Assembly: GCF_947495255.1 (NCBI RefSeq)
Contig: NZ_CANLYI010000004.1
Coordinates: 310,001-374,000 of the forward strand
Direction of reading: 5' to 3'
Length of the DNA: 64,000 bases
From: an uncultured Winogradskyella sp.
GTDB lineage: Bacteria > Bacteroidota > Bacteroidia > Flavobacteriales > Flavobacteriaceae
Positions 44,262 through 55,363 of this stretch are shown here, in pieces. The translations under genes were made by a program, and so were the position numbers. The notes under the pieces are model-generated. The model searched no databases. It was not told where the DNA came from and saw only the letters and a program-made list of their open reading frames with translations. Every line of letters begins with the position of its first letter. The stretch's first letter is position 1.

Positions 44262-46427
44262 CTATCCTTTCACTTTTTCTTCAGTTTTTGATGGTAATAC
44301 TTCAAAGCCCATATTATATAGTGTAAAGCCATATATGTCAGCATACTGCTCAATAGTTTTACTTACAGGTGTACCAGCTCCATGACCAGCGTCCGTTTCT
44401 ATTCTAATAAGCGTTGGGTTATTACCCGTTTGCTTACTCTGTAATTCGGCAGCAAATTTAAAACTATGAGCAGGTACAACTCTATCATCATGATCACCTG
44501 TAGTGACCAAGGTTGCAGGATATTCCACACCTTCTTTTACATTATGAACAGGAGAGTAGCCTTTAAGGTAGTTAAACATTTCTTTACTGTCTTCTGCTGT
44601 TCCGTAATCGTAAGCCCAACCAGCACCAGCTGTAAATGTATGATAACGCAACATATCTAAAACTCCAACAGCAGGCAATGCTACTTTCATTAAATCTGGA
44701 CGTTGTGTCATTGTTGCTCCAACTAATAATCCACCATTAGAACCACCTCTAACTGCTAAATAATCTGAAGACGTATAGTTCTCTGAAATAAGGTATTCTG
44801 CTGCTGCAATGAAATCGTCAAATACATTTTGCTTTTGCAGTTTTGTACCTGCATCATGCCATGCTTTTCCGTATTCTCCACCACCTCTTAGGTTTGGTAC
44901 AGCGTAAATTCCGCCTTGTTCCATCCAAACTGCATTTGCAATACTAAAACTTGGTGTTAAACTAATATTGAATCCACCATAACCATATAGAATGGTTGGA
45001 TTTTTACCATTAAGCTCTAATCCTTTTTTATGCGTTATAATCATTGGCACTTTAGTACCATCCTTAGATTTGTAAAACACTTGTTTGCTTTCATAATCTT
45101 CAGGATTAAAATCAATGTCTGGTTTTCTGTATAATTCTGAAGTTCCGTTTTCAATGTCATATTTATAGATACTTCCTGGAGTCACATAATTTGTGAATGA
45201 GTAGTATAACTCTTTTTCTTCTTTCTTTGCTCCAAAACCGCCTGCACTTCCTACACCAGGGAGTTCAACGTCTCTAACTAATTTACCATCGTAATCATAT
45301 TGTAATATTTTTGAAACTGCATCAACCATGTAATTAGCAAAAAAGTAACCACCAGCAGTTGATGGACTTAATACATTTTTAGTTTCAGGTATGAAATCTA
45401 CCCAATTTTCTGGAGTTGGATTTGAAGCATCAACTGTTACAACTCTTTTGTTTGGAGCGTTTAAGTTTGTAGATAAATAAAGTTTAGTACCTACATTTTC
45501 TAAAATGCCTGTATCACTATCTGTATGATTTAAAATAGTTATAAGCTTGCTATTTGGTTTAGTTAAGTCTTTAATAAAAAGCTTGTTACCAGAGGTAGAA
45601 ACACTAGCGGAAATAATTAAGTATTTATCATCTTCGGTAACGCCTCCACCAATATATCTGTGTTTTTGTTCTGGAGTACCTCCAAATATTAACTCATCTT
45701 CAGACTGTTTTGTTCCCAACTTGTGATAGTAAACTTTATGTTGGTCTGTTTTGGCAGAGAGTTCGCTTCCTTTTGGCTTATCGTAGCTAGAATAATAAAA
45801 GCCTTCGTTTTTATACCAAGACATGCCACTGAATTTAATATCTACTAAAGTATCTTCTACAATTTCTTTAGTTTCAGTATTCATAATTAGAATTTTTCTC
45901 CAATCACTTCCACCTTCAGAAATAGAATAGGCTAGCGTTTTACCATCTTTAGAAAAACTTGTTCCTCCTAAAGAAATTGTACCATCTTCTTTAAATGTAT
46001 TTGGGTCTAAGAATACTTCAGCTGCACTTGGGTCATTTCCTGTTTTATATCTGTAAATGACATATTGATTTTGTAAGCCATCATTTTTATAAAAGTAAGT
46101 GTAATCTCCTTCTTTAAATGGCGAACCTATTTTTTCGTAATTCCAAAGTTTTGTAAGTCGTTCTTTTAATTCTTTTCTATAAGGAATGTTATCTAAATAA
46201 CCGTAAGTTGCTTCATTTTCAGCTTTTACCCAAGCTTCAGTTTCTGGACTTCGGTCATCTTCTAACCAACGGTAAGGATCAGATACAGCTTCACCAAATA
46301 TAGTGTCAATAACTTCAATTTTATTTGTTTTTGGATAGTCTACAGAAATTGTTTTCAAAGTTTCAGTTTCGTTTTTACATGATACAAAAATACTTAGTAC
46401 TAAGGAAAGGAGAAGTAATTTTTTCAT
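44262..46427 (-). CDS. prolyl oligopeptidase family serine peptidase (S9A)
   Basis: A 721-residue S9A enzyme with a lipoprotein signal (lipobox IFVSC), a seven-bladed propeller region (about 75-430) and a hydrolase domain with the nucleophile in [11 protein letters not shown], the aspartate in GDHDDRVVP and the histidine in DAGHGAG. It cleaves short peptides after proline in the periplasm or at the surface. Length and triad are normal. A long hairpin terminator lies between it and asd. Confidence 0.93.
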   Translation of the reverse strand: MKKLLLLSLVLSIFVSCKNETETLKTISVDYPKTNKIEVIDTIFGEAVSDPYRWLEDDRSPETEAWVKAENEATYGYLDNIPYRKELKERLTKLWNYEKIGSPFKEGDYTYFYKNDGLQNQYVIYRYKTGNDPSAAEVFLDPNTFKEDGTISLGGTSFSKDGKTLAYSISEGGSDWRKILIMNTETKEIVEDTLVDIKFSGMSWYKNEGFYYSSYDKPKGSELSAKTDQHKVYYHKLGTKQSEDELIFGGTPEQKHRYIGGGVTEDDKYLIISASVSTSGNKLFIKDLTKPNSKLITILNHTDSDTGILENVGTKLYLSTNLNAPNKRVVTVDASNPTPENWVDFIPETKNVLSPSTAGGYFFANYMVDAVSKILQYDYDGKLVRDVELPGVGSAGGFGAKKEEKELYYSFTNYVTPGSIYKYDIENGTSELYRKPDIDFNPEDYESKQVFYKSKDGTKVPMIITHKKGLELNGKNPTILYGYGGFNISLTPSFSIANAVWMEQGGIYAVPNLRGGGEYGKAWHDAGTKLQKQNVFDDFIAAAEYLISENYTSSDYLAVRGGSNGGLLVGATMTQRPDLMKVALPAVGVLDMLRYHTFTAGAGWAYDYGTAEDSKEMFNYLKGYSPVHNVKEGVEYPATLVTTGDHDDRVVPAHSFKFAAELQSKQTGNNPTLIRIETDAGHGAGTPVSKTIEQYADIYGFTLYNMGFEVLPSKTEEKVKG

Positions 46428-46525
46428 AATTAGAATGATTGAGATTAAAGAACATTTCTTTCAAATATAAGACTTTCGGAATAAGTAAAAAGATGAAAAA
46501 AGTTAAGATATGCATTTAGGCAATA

Positions 46526-46573
46526 AAAAATACGCTATTTCAATTAACAACATAATTGAAAAAGCGTATTTTA
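46526..46573 (-). terminator. bidirectional-looking terminator downstream of asd
   Basis: AAATACGCTATTTCAATTA and TAATTGAAAAAGCGTATTT form a 19-bp stem with one mismatch, a 6-nt loop and T-runs. On the minus strand it lies about 30 nt after the asd stop. Confidence 0.85.
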
Positions 46574-46603
46574 TAATAGGTTGAATAACTTCTAGTTTAT
46601 AAA

Positions 46604-47593
46604 TTACACTAGATTATTTTTTATAAGGTATTCTGCAATTTGAACAGTGTTTGTTGCTGCTCCTTTTCTAAGATTATCACTTACAACCCACATATTTAAA
46701 GTATTTGGTTGTGAACCATCTCGTCTTATACGACCAACAAAAACATCATCTTTACCATGTGCAAACATCGGCATTGGATAAGAGTTAGTCTTTAAATTAT
46801 CTTGAACAGTAATACCATCCGTAACATTTAAAAGTTCTCTTACTTCAGCAACATCGTAATCGTTTTCAAACTCTACATTAATTGCTTCACTATGTCCACC
46901 AGCTGTAGGTATTCTAACTGCAGTTGCGGTTACAGCAATAGTACGATCACCTAATATTTTTTGAGTTTCATTAACCAATTTCATTTCTTCTTTGGTATAA
47001 CCGTTGTCCTCAAAAACATCACAATGTGGAATTGCATTTTTATGAATTGGGTAAGGGTAAGCCATGTCACCTTCTTTACCTACAATTTCATTTTCCATCT
47101 GTTCAACAGCTTTTACGCCAGTACCAGAAACGGATTGATATGTAGAAACGATGATTCGTTTAATTTTATATTTTTTATGAAGTGGTGCTAATGCCATTAC
47201 CATTTGAATGGTAGAGCAATTTGGATTAGCTATAATTTTATCAGTTTTGGTTAATTCGCTCGCATTAATTTCTGGTACTATTAATTTTTTGGTGCCATCC
47301 ATTCTCCAAGCCGAAGAATTATCTATTACTGTTGTTCCAACTTCAGCAAATTTTGGAGCCCATTCTAATGATGTGTTACCACCAGCAGAGAAAAGTGCAA
47401 TATCTGGTTTTGCTTCAATAGCAGAAGGAATACTAATTACAGAAATATCTTTTCCTTTGAATTTTATCTTTTTACCTACCGAACGCTCAGAAGCGACTAA
47501 TAATAATTCATCTACAGGGAAATTACGCTCTTCTAAAATATTAAGCATTACATTTCCTACTAAACCTGTTGCACCTACAATAGCTACTTTCAT
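46604..47593 (-). CDS. asd: aspartate-semialdehyde dehydrogenase
   Basis: A 329-residue enzyme with the N-terminal NADP motif VGATGLVGNVML, the catalytic cysteine in NPNCSTIQMV, and the conserved RIPTAGGHSEA segment. It makes aspartate semialdehyde for lysine, diaminopimelate, threonine and methionine synthesis. Size and motifs are normal. It is expressed as a single gene ahead of a strong terminator. Confidence 0.95.
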   Translation of the reverse strand: MKVAIVGATGLVGNVMLNILEERNFPVDELLLVASERSVGKKIKFKGKDISVISIPSAIEAKPDIALFSAGGNTSLEWAPKFAEVGTTVIDNSSAWRMDGTKKLIVPEINASELTKTDKIIANPNCSTIQMVMALAPLHKKYKIKRIIVSTYQSVSGTGVKAVEQMENEIVGKEGDMAYPYPIHKNAIPHCDVFEDNGYTKEEMKLVNETQKILGDRTIAVTATAVRIPTAGGHSEAINVEFENDYDVAEVRELLNVTDGITVQDNLKTNSYPMPMFAHGKDDVFVGRIRRDGSQPNTLNMWVVSDNLRKGAATNTVQIAEYLIKNNLV

Positions 47594-47733
47594 GTTGTTT
47601 ATATTTATTGGTTTTCAAAGAACTCAAAATTAGAGTATTTCTTTAAGTCTAGCCTTGTCAATAGGCTTAAAAATGTCATAAAAATAAGGTGATTAAATTA
47701 TTGGTTTAGCAATAAACTGTCTAAAAAACAGAA

Positions 47734-47759
47734 AAACCCAGACTTCTCAGTCTGGGTTT
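47734..47759 (-). terminator. mscL terminator
   Basis: AAACCCAGACT, loop TCTC and AGTCTGGGTTT; on the minus strand a T-run follows. It lies 40 nt after the mscL stop. Confidence 0.92.
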
Positions 47760-47798
47760 AATTAAAAATAATAGTGTAGCGATGACGCTAAACGTGTT

Positions 47799-48203
47799 TT
47801 ATTTTTTTAATGAATCTCTGATTTCTTTTAAGATATCAAGCTCAGAAGGTCCTGCTGGAGCTGGCTCTTCAACTGGCTTTTTAGTTTTGTTATAAGCCTT
47901 TACAAGCATAAACATAACAAGGCCAACTACAAGTAAGCTAACAATAGTATCAATCCATGCGCCATATTCTACTGCAGCAACACCAGCTTCTTTAGCAGCT
48001 GCAACCGTAGCGTAAACCTCATCTCCTGGAGTCCAAAACATATCCGAGAAACTTTTTCCACCAGTTACTAAACCAATAAGAGGCATAGCAATTTTAGAAA
48101 CGAAACCGTTTATCACTGCTCCAAGAGCACCAGCCATAATTACAGCAACAGCGAAATCAATCACGTTACCTGTCATAATAAAATTCTTAAATTCTTTTAA
48201 CAT
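47799..48203 (-). CDS. mscL: large-conductance mechanosensitive channel
   Basis: A 134-residue protein with the MscL N-terminus FKNFIMTGNVIDFAVAVIMAGALG, two membrane helices (about 15-45 and 80-105) and a charged C-terminal helix starting PSELDILKEIRDSL. It opens under membrane tension to release solutes after osmotic downshock. Length is typical. Confidence 0.95.
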   Translation of the reverse strand: MLKEFKNFIMTGNVIDFAVAVIMAGALGAVINGFVSKIAMPLIGLVTGGKSFSDMFWTPGDEVYATVAAAKEAGVAAVEYGAWIDTIVSLLVVGLVMFMLVKAYNKTKKPVEEPAPAGPSELDILKEIRDSLKK

Positions 48204-48289
48204 AATTTAATGTTTTAATAGTTAGTTAATCTGTTAGTTAAGACACAAAGTTAGTTCAAAAAGTCACATTATGTTAAAAAAAACCAAAA

Positions 48290-49396
48290 TTATGGCAAAA
48301 AAATACGTTTAACACGTTGAGAAACAGCGGTTATTATTTCGTAAGAAATGGTTTTAGCAGATTCAGATAAGTTGCTTGCTCTGTATTCAGAATTGAAAAT
48401 AATGACCTCATCTCCTTCAACACAATTTATGTTTGTAATGTTTACCATAATCATATCCATACAGACATTTCCAATGATTGGTGCCTTTTCACCATTGATA
48501 ACTACAAATCCGTTACCATTACCATAAATTCTGTTAATGCCATCTGCATGACCAATAGGTACTGTTGCAGTTCTTTCCGTACCTATAGAGGTATAAGCTC
48601 TATTGTAACCTACAGTTTCTCCTTTTTCAATTGTATGAATTTGAGAAATTACGGATTTTAAACTCGCAATAGGTTTTAGATTTTTGTCTTCTTCTACAGA
48701 GTTCCCAAAGCCATAAATTCCTATACCAGAGCGCACCATATTGAAATGAGCTTCTGGATAATTGATGATTCCGGAAGTGTTACAAAGATGTAACCAAGGT
48801 TTTTGACCAGATACATCTTCAAACTTTTTAGCTATAGTTTTAAATTTTTCAATTTGAAGATTAGTAAAATCTAATTCTTTTGCATCTTCACTAGCTGCTA
48901 AATGCGAAAACAGCGATTTTACTTTTATTGATGCTGTGCTTTTTAGTTTAGAAACAACAGTATCGATTTCATTTTCTTCAAAGCCAAGCCGGTTTAAACC
49001 TGTATTGAATTTTATATGAATAGGATAGTTTTTTTGAGCTTGTGTTTCGGTTATTTTTATAAATTCATCTAACACATGAGCACTATAAATACTTGGTTCT
49101 AAACAACGTTCAATAAGTGTTTTAAAATTTATAGATTGAGGATGAAGCACTAAAATAGGTGTCTTAATGCCTGCGTCTCTTAGAGCAACACCTTCTTTTA
49201 CGTAGGCCACAGCGAAATAATCTATATCTAATTTTTCAAGATGTTTTGCAATGGCGACAGAATCACTGCCATAAGCAAAAGCTTTAACCACAGCTAAAAA
49301 TTTGGTTTGTGGTTGTAATTTAGATTTTAAGTAATTGAAATTATGGGTAAGCGCACTTAAATCAATTTCGAGAACAGTTTCTTGAGCTTTAGACAT
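48290..49396 (-). CDS. alr: alanine racemase
   Basis: A 368-residue fold-type III PLP enzyme with the lysine in [10 protein letters not shown] and the C-terminal catalytic tyrosine region [18 protein letters not shown]. It converts L- to D-alanine for peptidoglycan. The start overlaps the end of tdk by 8 nt, a close translational coupling seen repeatedly in related bacteria. The change of the usual KANAYGHG to KAFAYGSD is within family variation. Confidence 0.94.
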   Translation of the reverse strand: MSKAQETVLEIDLSALTHNFNYLKSKLQPQTKFLAVVKAFAYGSDSVAIAKHLEKLDIDYFAVAYVKEGVALRDAGIKTPILVLHPQSINFKTLIERCLEPSIYSAHVLDEFIKITETQAQKNYPIHIKFNTGLNRLGFEENEIDTVVSKLKSTASIKVKSLFSHLAASEDAKELDFTNLQIEKFKTIAKKFEDVSGQKPWLHLCNTSGIINYPEAHFNMVRSGIGIYGFGNSVEEDKNLKPIASLKSVISQIHTIEKGETVGYNRAYTSIGTERTATVPIGHADGINRIYGNGNGFVVINGEKAPIIGNVCMDMIMVNITNINCVEGDEVIIFNSEYRASNLSESAKTISYEIITAVSQRVKRIFLP

Positions 49397-50036
49397 TTCG
49401 ATTTTGGTCTTTAGAATCTATTTCCTCAGCATCATTCACTTTCATCTGTCTTACTTTATCGCGTTGCATACTTTTATAATAGGCAGCTCTGCTTAAAGGT
49501 TCGTATTCATCAACCTCACCAAGCAAAACCAAATCATCACTCAATGCTTTTCTATAACTGTATTGCGCTAAATTTCCTGTTTTTGTACAAACGGCATGCA
49601 CTTTGGTTACATACTCTGCAGTTGCCATTAAATTTGGCATTGGTCCAAACGGATTACCTTTAAAATCCATATCTAAACCAGCGACAATAACACGAATGCC
49701 TTTATTGGCTAAGTCATTACAAATTCTAACAATTTCATCATCAAAAAACTGTGCTTCGTCAATTCCAACCACATCACACCCATCTGCTAAAATTGGAATA
49801 TTAGCAGCAGCAGGTACTGGAGTAGAGCGAATTTCATTAGAATCGTGAGAAACCACCATCTCTTCATCATAACGTGTGTCTACGGCAGGTTTAAAAATTT
49901 CAACCTTTTGTTTTGCAAATTGCGCACGTTTTAGTCGTCGGATTAATTCTTCGGTCTTACCTGAGAACATGGATCCGCAGATGACTTCAATCCACCCAAA
50001 TTGTTCTTTCTGATTTACTGTATTTTCGAGAAACAT
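49389..50036 (-). CDS. tdk: thymidine kinase
   Basis: A 215-residue type II thymidine kinase: P-loop [15 protein letters not shown], Walker B-like [10 protein letters not shown], and the zinc-type region near [16 protein letters not shown]. It phosphorylates thymidine for salvage. Zinc cysteines appear reduced compared with the four-cysteine form (only one CxxxG region seen). Overlaps alr by 8 nt. Confidence 0.93.
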   Translation of the reverse strand: MFLENTVNQKEQFGWIEVICGSMFSGKTEELIRRLKRAQFAKQKVEIFKPAVDTRYDEEMVVSHDSNEIRSTPVPAAANIPILADGCDVVGIDEAQFFDDEIVRICNDLANKGIRVIVAGLDMDFKGNPFGPMPNLMATAEYVTKVHAVCTKTGNLAQYSYRKALSDDLVLLGEVDEYEPLSRAAYYKSMQRDKVRQMKVNDAEEIDSKDQNRNV

Positions 50037-50057
50037 TTTGTAATTTTAGCACTAAAT

Positions 50058-50072
50058 CGAAGTATCACTTCG
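50058..50072 (-). promoter_or_regulatory. inverted repeat in the tdk upstream region
   Basis: CGAAGT-ATC-ACTTCG is a perfect 6-bp inverted repeat 22 nt before the tdk start and between two divergent genes; it is followed by T-residues on the plus strand. It may be an operator or a small leader hairpin. The rest of the 50037-50128 gap is unremarkable. Confidence 0.35.
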
Positions 50073-50128
50073 TTTTTTATAAAGGTCTCGCAAATTTATT
50101 AAAAATCAAAAGTAAAACTTACGAAAAG

Positions 50129-50884
50129 ATGAAAAAGAAATTAGAATCAGAATTAGTTAGCATTGCACATAGGATTCTAAAACTAAAAGGAAGAGAAGAT
50201 GTAGATCAATTACACTCTGAAGTTTCTAAACTTTACGAAAAGTTGACGGTTTTAAAATTTGCTCAAGAAAACTTTGAAGAAACGATGCCAACCATTGGTC
50301 ACGACTCTTCGTTTTTTGGAATGTTAGATACCGCTTTTAACAATAAAGTAAGCGATAACGTTGAAGTTGAAGACCGAACATACATAAACGTAGACGAGGT
50401 TGAGCATGATGATATTATGGAGCCTGTGATGACTAAAATAAAGGATATGTTTGAGCATATGCCTAAAGAAACAGAACCAGTAGACCCTATATTAGAAAAA
50501 GTTTTAGCTAAAGAAGTGGAAACTCCAAAAACCACTGTAGAGTTTGAAACTCTAACTTCTGGTTTTGAAGCAATGCCAGAATTTGAACCTATTGAAGAGG
50601 CTCAAAAACGCGACGAAGAATCACAAAAGAAATCTTTAAACGATAAATTAAAAGGAAAGCGACTAAATATTGGACTCAACGATAAATTAGCTTTTATTAA
50701 ACATTTGTTTGAAGGTAAAAACGAAGATTACGATCGTGTAATTTCTCAAATTAATACCATGAATTCTTTAGACGAAACCAGACTACTTATCCTAGAAATG
50801 GTAAAACCAGATTATAATAATTGGGTTGGAAAAGAAGCATATGAAGTTCGTTTTATGGAGTTGGTAGAAGGAAAGTTTAGTTAG
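50129..50884 (+). CDS. uncharacterised flavobacterial protein
   Basis: A 251-residue acidic cytoplasmic protein. Residues 1-50 form a charged helix pair (MKKKLESELVSIAHRILKLK ... KLYEKLTVLKFAQENFEE), the middle is low-complexity and rich in Glu/Pro/Val, and the C-terminal 75 residues (LNDKLKGKRLNIGLNDKLAFIKHLFEGKNEDYDRVISQIN) look like a compact helical domain. I believe this is a conserved flavobacterial protein of unknown function. It is divergent from tdk. Confidence 0.7.
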   Translation: MKKKLESELVSIAHRILKLKGREDVDQLHSEVSKLYEKLTVLKFAQENFEETMPTIGHDSSFFGMLDTAFNNKVSDNVEVEDRTYINVDEVEHDDIMEPVMTKIKDMFEHMPKETEPVDPILEKVLAKEVETPKTTVEFETLTSGFEAMPEFEPIEEAQKRDEESQKKSLNDKLKGKRLNIGLNDKLAFIKHLFEGKNEDYDRVISQINTMNSLDETRLLILEMVKPDYNNWVGKEAYEVRFMELVEGKFS

Positions 50885-50891
50885 TTTTAAA

Positions 50892-51816
50892 ATGAGAATA
50901 CTAATAACATTTGTAATAGTATTTTTTTTCAACAATGTTTTTGCTGACCAACCACGACTTAGGTATTCGTTTAAAAGTTCGAATGGATTTTATGAATTAA
51001 AACCATCTGATACAATTTTTTCAGATAATAAAACTTACATAGATTCAACATTTAATCCATTAACCAAAAAATATGAGTTGTTTTCATACACCTATCCTGA
51101 TCGATATTTTTGGGGGTTATATGACTTACGAGCTAATGAAAAACTTTATACCTTAAAAAATGATAGCTTGTTTATTGAGTTTAAAACGGCTAGAATCTCT
51201 GATAACGGAGAACAAATAATAATTGTTGATGACTTTAGTAGCAAATTTGGATTTCCGCAATTTAATGCTGTTCAATTTCACAAGAAAAATAAATTAATTA
51301 AAACATTACGTTTAGGGGATTTATTGGACAATATGTGCAGTATTTCTTATTCTGTAAGTCATATGAGATGGTGTTTCGATTTTGATTTTATAGATGATAA
51401 TAAGTTTGAAATTAAGACATACGAATATTTTAATTACATATTTGATATTGAAGGTAATTTGGTGGAAAAAAAAATATGATGTTAGAATAAAATCAATAGA
51501 TGATATATTAGTAGGTAAAATAAAACGATTAAAGAAGGGCAAATATTCCTTCAAGATTAATAAGTCTATTCGAAACAAGTATGAACCAGAAACTGAACTG
51601 ATAATTAAAGTATCTGATAAAACGATGCGAAAAATTCACGGAAAGTTTTATGATTTGCTTCCTGCAAGAAACAAAAGAATGGAATCTGAATTTTATGCAA
51701 CAGTTTTATTTAGAAATAATGAACCAATTTTCTCTGAAATTAGATTTCCAAGTTATAATAGAAATAATTCTTGTAATATAATAAATAAAAGAAAAACTGA
51801 ATTCTACTCTCAATAA
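50892..51816 (+). pseudogene. exported protein gene split by a frameshift at a run of nine A
   Basis: The first part (50892-51479, 195 residues, signal peptide to about residue 18) stops just after GNLVEKKI. The second part continues in another frame to 51816. With one A fewer in the run at 51466-51474 the reading continues without a stop as EKKYDVRIKSIDD ... to RKTEFYSQ, about 307 residues in all. So one gene appears broken or switched at a homopolymer. Alternatives: a sequencing error, phase variation or transcriptional slippage. The protein family is not recognised. The 3' end overlaps the convergent adhesin gene by 7 nt. Confidence 0.6.
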
Positions 51817-54800
51817 TTCAAATAAACATAACCCACAAAAGCATCATTAAAACCATTGATTTCTAGTATATAGAAATAAGTCCCAATAGGTAATAATTTT
51901 GAGCTTTTTAAAAGTCCCATGTTGGCCTTACCTTCCCAAGTATTCATGTAGTTGCTAGCTTCATAGATTTGTGTGCCATAACGATTAAAAATCTTAAGCG
52001 TATTATTAGAATAATCTTCAATACAAGGAATTACAAAGTAATCGTTTGAGTTATCATTATTTGGTGAAATCCCTTGAGGAATGGTTAAACAATTATTGAT
52101 GTCTACAGTTGCGTCATCCTCATTATTATTTAAATTTCTATCAGGTTCATTAGTGCTATTTAGAAATGCAACATTGGTTAGATCTGTTGAGGAAATTACT
52201 TTTGCTGTTAAGATTAAAGTTGCATAAGTGTTAGCATCTAGATTTGGGATTGTCCAAATAAGTGTAGTATCGTCAAAATCACCATAGCTTGTAGCAGCAG
52301 ATATAAACTCAAAACCTTGTGGTAAGGCATCAATAACTTCTATAAAAGTGGCATTTGTAGTACCTAAGTTGGTTGCAGTAATTGTAAAATCTACATTTTG
52401 ACCATAAAAAGCTTCTGTTGGTTCAGCCGTTTTTATGATTTCAATATCAACATCAGAAGTATCAACAGTAACGTTAAGTGTAGCACTAGTTTGGGATGTG
52501 TTTATATTGTTATTGTTTGTGAAATTTTCAAAATTATTAAGATAACCTCCAATAGTGTTAGAAGTGACCATGACCGAAAACGTGCAACTTTCTACACCAT
52601 CAGGAAAGACTAAATCTTCAACGCCAACAAAAACATCTCCTAGTGTTCCTATAAAATTCGCTGAACAACCGTTAGACTCAATCCAATTTGGTACACTAGA
52701 AAGTGTGATGCCTATTGGTAAATTATCTGTAAATGAAATGTTACTTTGGGTAGGATTTGAAGCCACATTATAAACCGTAAAAGTTAATTCACTTTGACCA
52801 CCTTCAATAATAGTATTTGGTGTAAATGTTTTTTGTAAAACAGGCGCAATAACCTGTACACTGTTAATAGAAATGTTAGAATCTGGTGTTAATTCTTGGT
52901 TGTTTGTAGCATCTGGTATGGCTTCAGCAATATTATTAAAAGCGCCTCCAAAACTTGGAGCAGAAACCGGAATACTAATTCTAACTGTAGAACCAGCTTC
53001 CATGGTTGGTATTGTTCCTGTTATAAAATTACCAACCGTACTAAAACTAGTCATACAAGTTGCATTTCCGGAGGTGACCGTACATGTTGGGTCTCCAAGG
53101 ATTGTGAAAACAGGATTTACAGTGTCTTCAAAAAGAACATCTACAGCATCAGAACTTGTGGTACTATTGCTAATATCAACAATCCAATTAAATGTTTGGT
53201 TGATATCTACTTGGGTAAATTCAGGATAGGTTTGTACTATTAAATCTAAACATGGTGCAAAATATGTGTTTACGGAAGCAGAATTATTTCCGGGATTACT
53301 ATCTACTAAATTATTTGCATAATCTACGTTAACAATGTTGGTGCCAACCATTGGATCAAAAGAACATTCTGGTAACCAATCTATAGTAACACTAAAAGTT
53401 ACAGAACTATTAGCTGGTAATAACCAGTTGTCTTCGGCTGTAATTTGCCAAAATGTATCGTTTTCACCATTGTCGGAAATTCCATCTAACGTAACGCCTA
53501 AATTTGAATTGTTTATAGTAAAGCAAGCTGCGTTTCCTGTAGTTTCAATACATTCTAAGTTGGTTAGTGTTGCTAAAATTTGAGGGTCAGTGTCATCAAT
53601 TATAGGTCTATAATCTTGTAGTTCAATAAAACTATCTTCTTCACCAATATTACTAACGGTAATTTCATAGGTAATTAATCCCCAAGCAGCAGTGTTTGCG
53701 CTAGAATTTCCAATTGGTAATTCAGGATTTACTTGCGTTTTAGTTACCAGTAAATCATTAGACTCTTCTCCTCCACAAGGAACAGTTGGTATTGGGAGTT
53801 CAACAAAATTAGAAAAGTAATTATTATCAATGTTGCTATCTAATAATTGGGTGTCTAAAATATTGGTAGCGCTTCTTATATTTACTGTAATAGGTGCGTC
53901 TCCACAAGGTTCTGAAAACCGAACTACGGTTTCTAAGGTAATTGTTGTGTTTGGTAGTAAAACGAAATCACTACTTGTCCAGAGTTGACCATTATCAGAT
54001 AAAGTGAAATCATTGCAAGTCACTGCACCAGTTGTATTAATGCAGTTAACGGAAACAATTTCCCAATCTACAACAGATGATAAATTTTGAAAGAAGAATC
54101 GCATTGGTGCTTCTAAGGGACCACTATTGCAAACTGTAGTTTCAAAAGTAATATCCTCATTATAGTTTAAATCGACCGAAGTTAACGGATTTGTCTGTAC
54201 GCTTTCGATACATAAATCTGTTTGAACACAAACTTCAGCCAACAACAAATTTGTTGTTACATTATTAGAGTCTATTGAAGTAATATTTGCTGTATTCAAC
54301 TCTATGTTAATAACGCTATTTACATCAATTGGTAATGGATTTGTGGAGCAAGAAAAGTTAGTGTATCTATAAACTAATTGAAAAGTAATGCTTCCTCCAG
54401 AAGTGATTACATTATCGTCATCACTAATAAACATAGAACTGGTAGAGGTGATAGTGTCCGAGTTACCATTAAAATCAGTTAAATCTGGGCATACAGTTCC
54501 ATTGGTTGTTTCAATACATTCAATCGAAATAAATTCAGCAAAAGGTTGACCGTTTGCATTAGGAGAACTTAAACTTAATTTGCCTTTTATAGATGAAACC
54601 GGAAAATCAATAGTACTATTATTTGTGATGGTAAATTGATACGTCACCAAATCTCCCCAAGCACTAATTGCAGTGCCTTCTACAGGATTAATTTGAGTGT
54701 GTGTTATTGAGAAATCGACAACAACATCTAACACATCAATAGATATAATGGCTTGATTATTACTTGTATTTGTGTCTTGTGTATTTGTTGGTGGATTTAC

Positions 54801-55202
54801 TGTTCCGTTTGCGGTAATACCTCCTAAATTTGTTGGTGCTGTAACTAAAACTAACAACTCTACGCTAGAGTTATTAGGCATGGAAGCAATAGAAGCGGTT
54901 AAAACATTACTTATAACGTCTATATTTGAGAAGTCAGATGCACCTGCATTACTATTTTGTGAATTATAAGAAAGGATGGTTAAATCTGCATCAAAATTTA
55001 CTGAAATGCTAGCATTATCAACAGCGTTTCCAGAATTTAAAACGGTAACTACATACTGAAAATCCTGATAAATATCAACTTGAGAAATTGCAGTACCAGT
55101 TAAATCTTGGGCTTCAATAGAAATAGATAAATCTGTAGTTTGACTATGTAATTGTAATCCTAAAAGAAATATAACCAATAAGCGGAATGGTTTTCCAATC
55201 AT
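51810..55202 (-). CDS. large DUF11-repeat surface protein with type IX (CHU_C-type) sorting domain
   Basis: A 1130-residue exported protein with a signal peptide (about 1-20). The body consists of DUF11/Ig-like repeats (for example DLLVTKTQVNPELPIGNSSA and DIEIIKTAEPTEAFYGQNVD, with a recurring NxGxxxA rhythm) and paired cysteines (CIETTNGTVC, CIETTGNAAC, CTVTSGNATC). The C-terminus is the gliding-motility/CHU_C type B sorting domain: PQGISPNNDNSNDYFVIP ... KIFNRYG ... GTYFYILEINGF. It is probably a surface adhesin or a structural protein of the secreted matrix. Confidence 0.88.
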   Translation of the reverse strand: MIGKPFRLLVIFLLGLQLHSQTTDLSISIEAQDLTGTAISQVDIYQDFQYVVTVLNSGNAVDNASISVNFDADLTILSYNSQNSNAGASDFSNIDVISNVLTASIASMPNNSSVELLVLVTAPTNLGGITANGTVNPPTNTQDTNTSNNQAIISIDVLDVVVDFSITHTQINPVEGTAISAWGDLVTYQFTITNNSTIDFPVSSIKGKLSLSSPNANGQPFAEFISIECIETTNGTVCPDLTDFNGNSDTITSTSSMFISDDDNVITSGGSITFQLVYRYTNFSCSTNPLPIDVNSVINIELNTANITSIDSNNVTTNLLLAEVCVQTDLCIESVQTNPLTSVDLNYNEDITFETTVCNSGPLEAPMRFFFQNLSSVVDWEIVSVNCINTTGAVTCNDFTLSDNGQLWTSSDFVLLPNTTITLETVVRFSEPCGDAPITVNIRSATNILDTQLLDSNIDNNYFSNFVELPIPTVPCGGEESNDLLVTKTQVNPELPIGNSSANTAAWGLITYEITVSNIGEEDSFIELQDYRPIIDDTDPQILATLTNLECIETTGNAACFTINNSNLGVTLDGISDNGENDTFWQITAEDNWLLPANSSVTFSVTIDWLPECSFDPMVGTNIVNVDYANNLVDSNPGNNSASVNTYFAPCLDLIVQTYPEFTQVDINQTFNWIVDISNSTTSSDAVDVLFEDTVNPVFTILGDPTCTVTSGNATCMTSFSTVGNFITGTIPTMEAGSTVRISIPVSAPSFGGAFNNIAEAIPDATNNQELTPDSNISINSVQVIAPVLQKTFTPNTIIEGGQSELTFTVYNVASNPTQSNISFTDNLPIGITLSSVPNWIESNGCSANFIGTLGDVFVGVEDLVFPDGVESCTFSVMVTSNTIGGYLNNFENFTNNNNINTSQTSATLNVTVDTSDVDIEIIKTAEPTEAFYGQNVDFTITATNLGTTNATFIEVIDALPQGFEFISAATSYGDFDDTTLIWTIPNLDANTYATLILTAKVISSTDLTNVAFLNSTNEPDRNLNNNEDDATVDINNCLTIPQGISPNNDNSNDYFVIPCIEDYSNNTLKIFNRYGTQIYEASNYMNTWEGKANMGLLKSSKLLPIGTYFYILEINGFNDAFVGYVYLNY

Positions 55203-55312
55203 AAAATAATAGTTTTGATTAATGCAATAATCTCAATTATAGAACAAGTAAGTTAATAATTTTCCTACTTAATTCTCTAACTTATTATAAAGATGCTAAA
55301 TATCCCAAATGG

Positions 55313-55346
55313 TTGCGTCGATATAGTTAGAAACATTGTAAATTTG
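55313..55346 (+). promoter_or_regulatory. rsmI promoter
   Basis: TTG (55313-55315) then 23 nt then TAAATTTG (55339-55346), an exact TAnnTTTG box, 17 nt before the ATG. Confidence 0.6.
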
Positions 55347-55363
55347 AAAAGAAACCGCATACA

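Noticed and set aside
52398..53583. Several plus-strand open frames opposite the 1130-residue adhesin.
   Set aside because: They are antisense shadows of a strongly supported coding sequence with a sorting domain.
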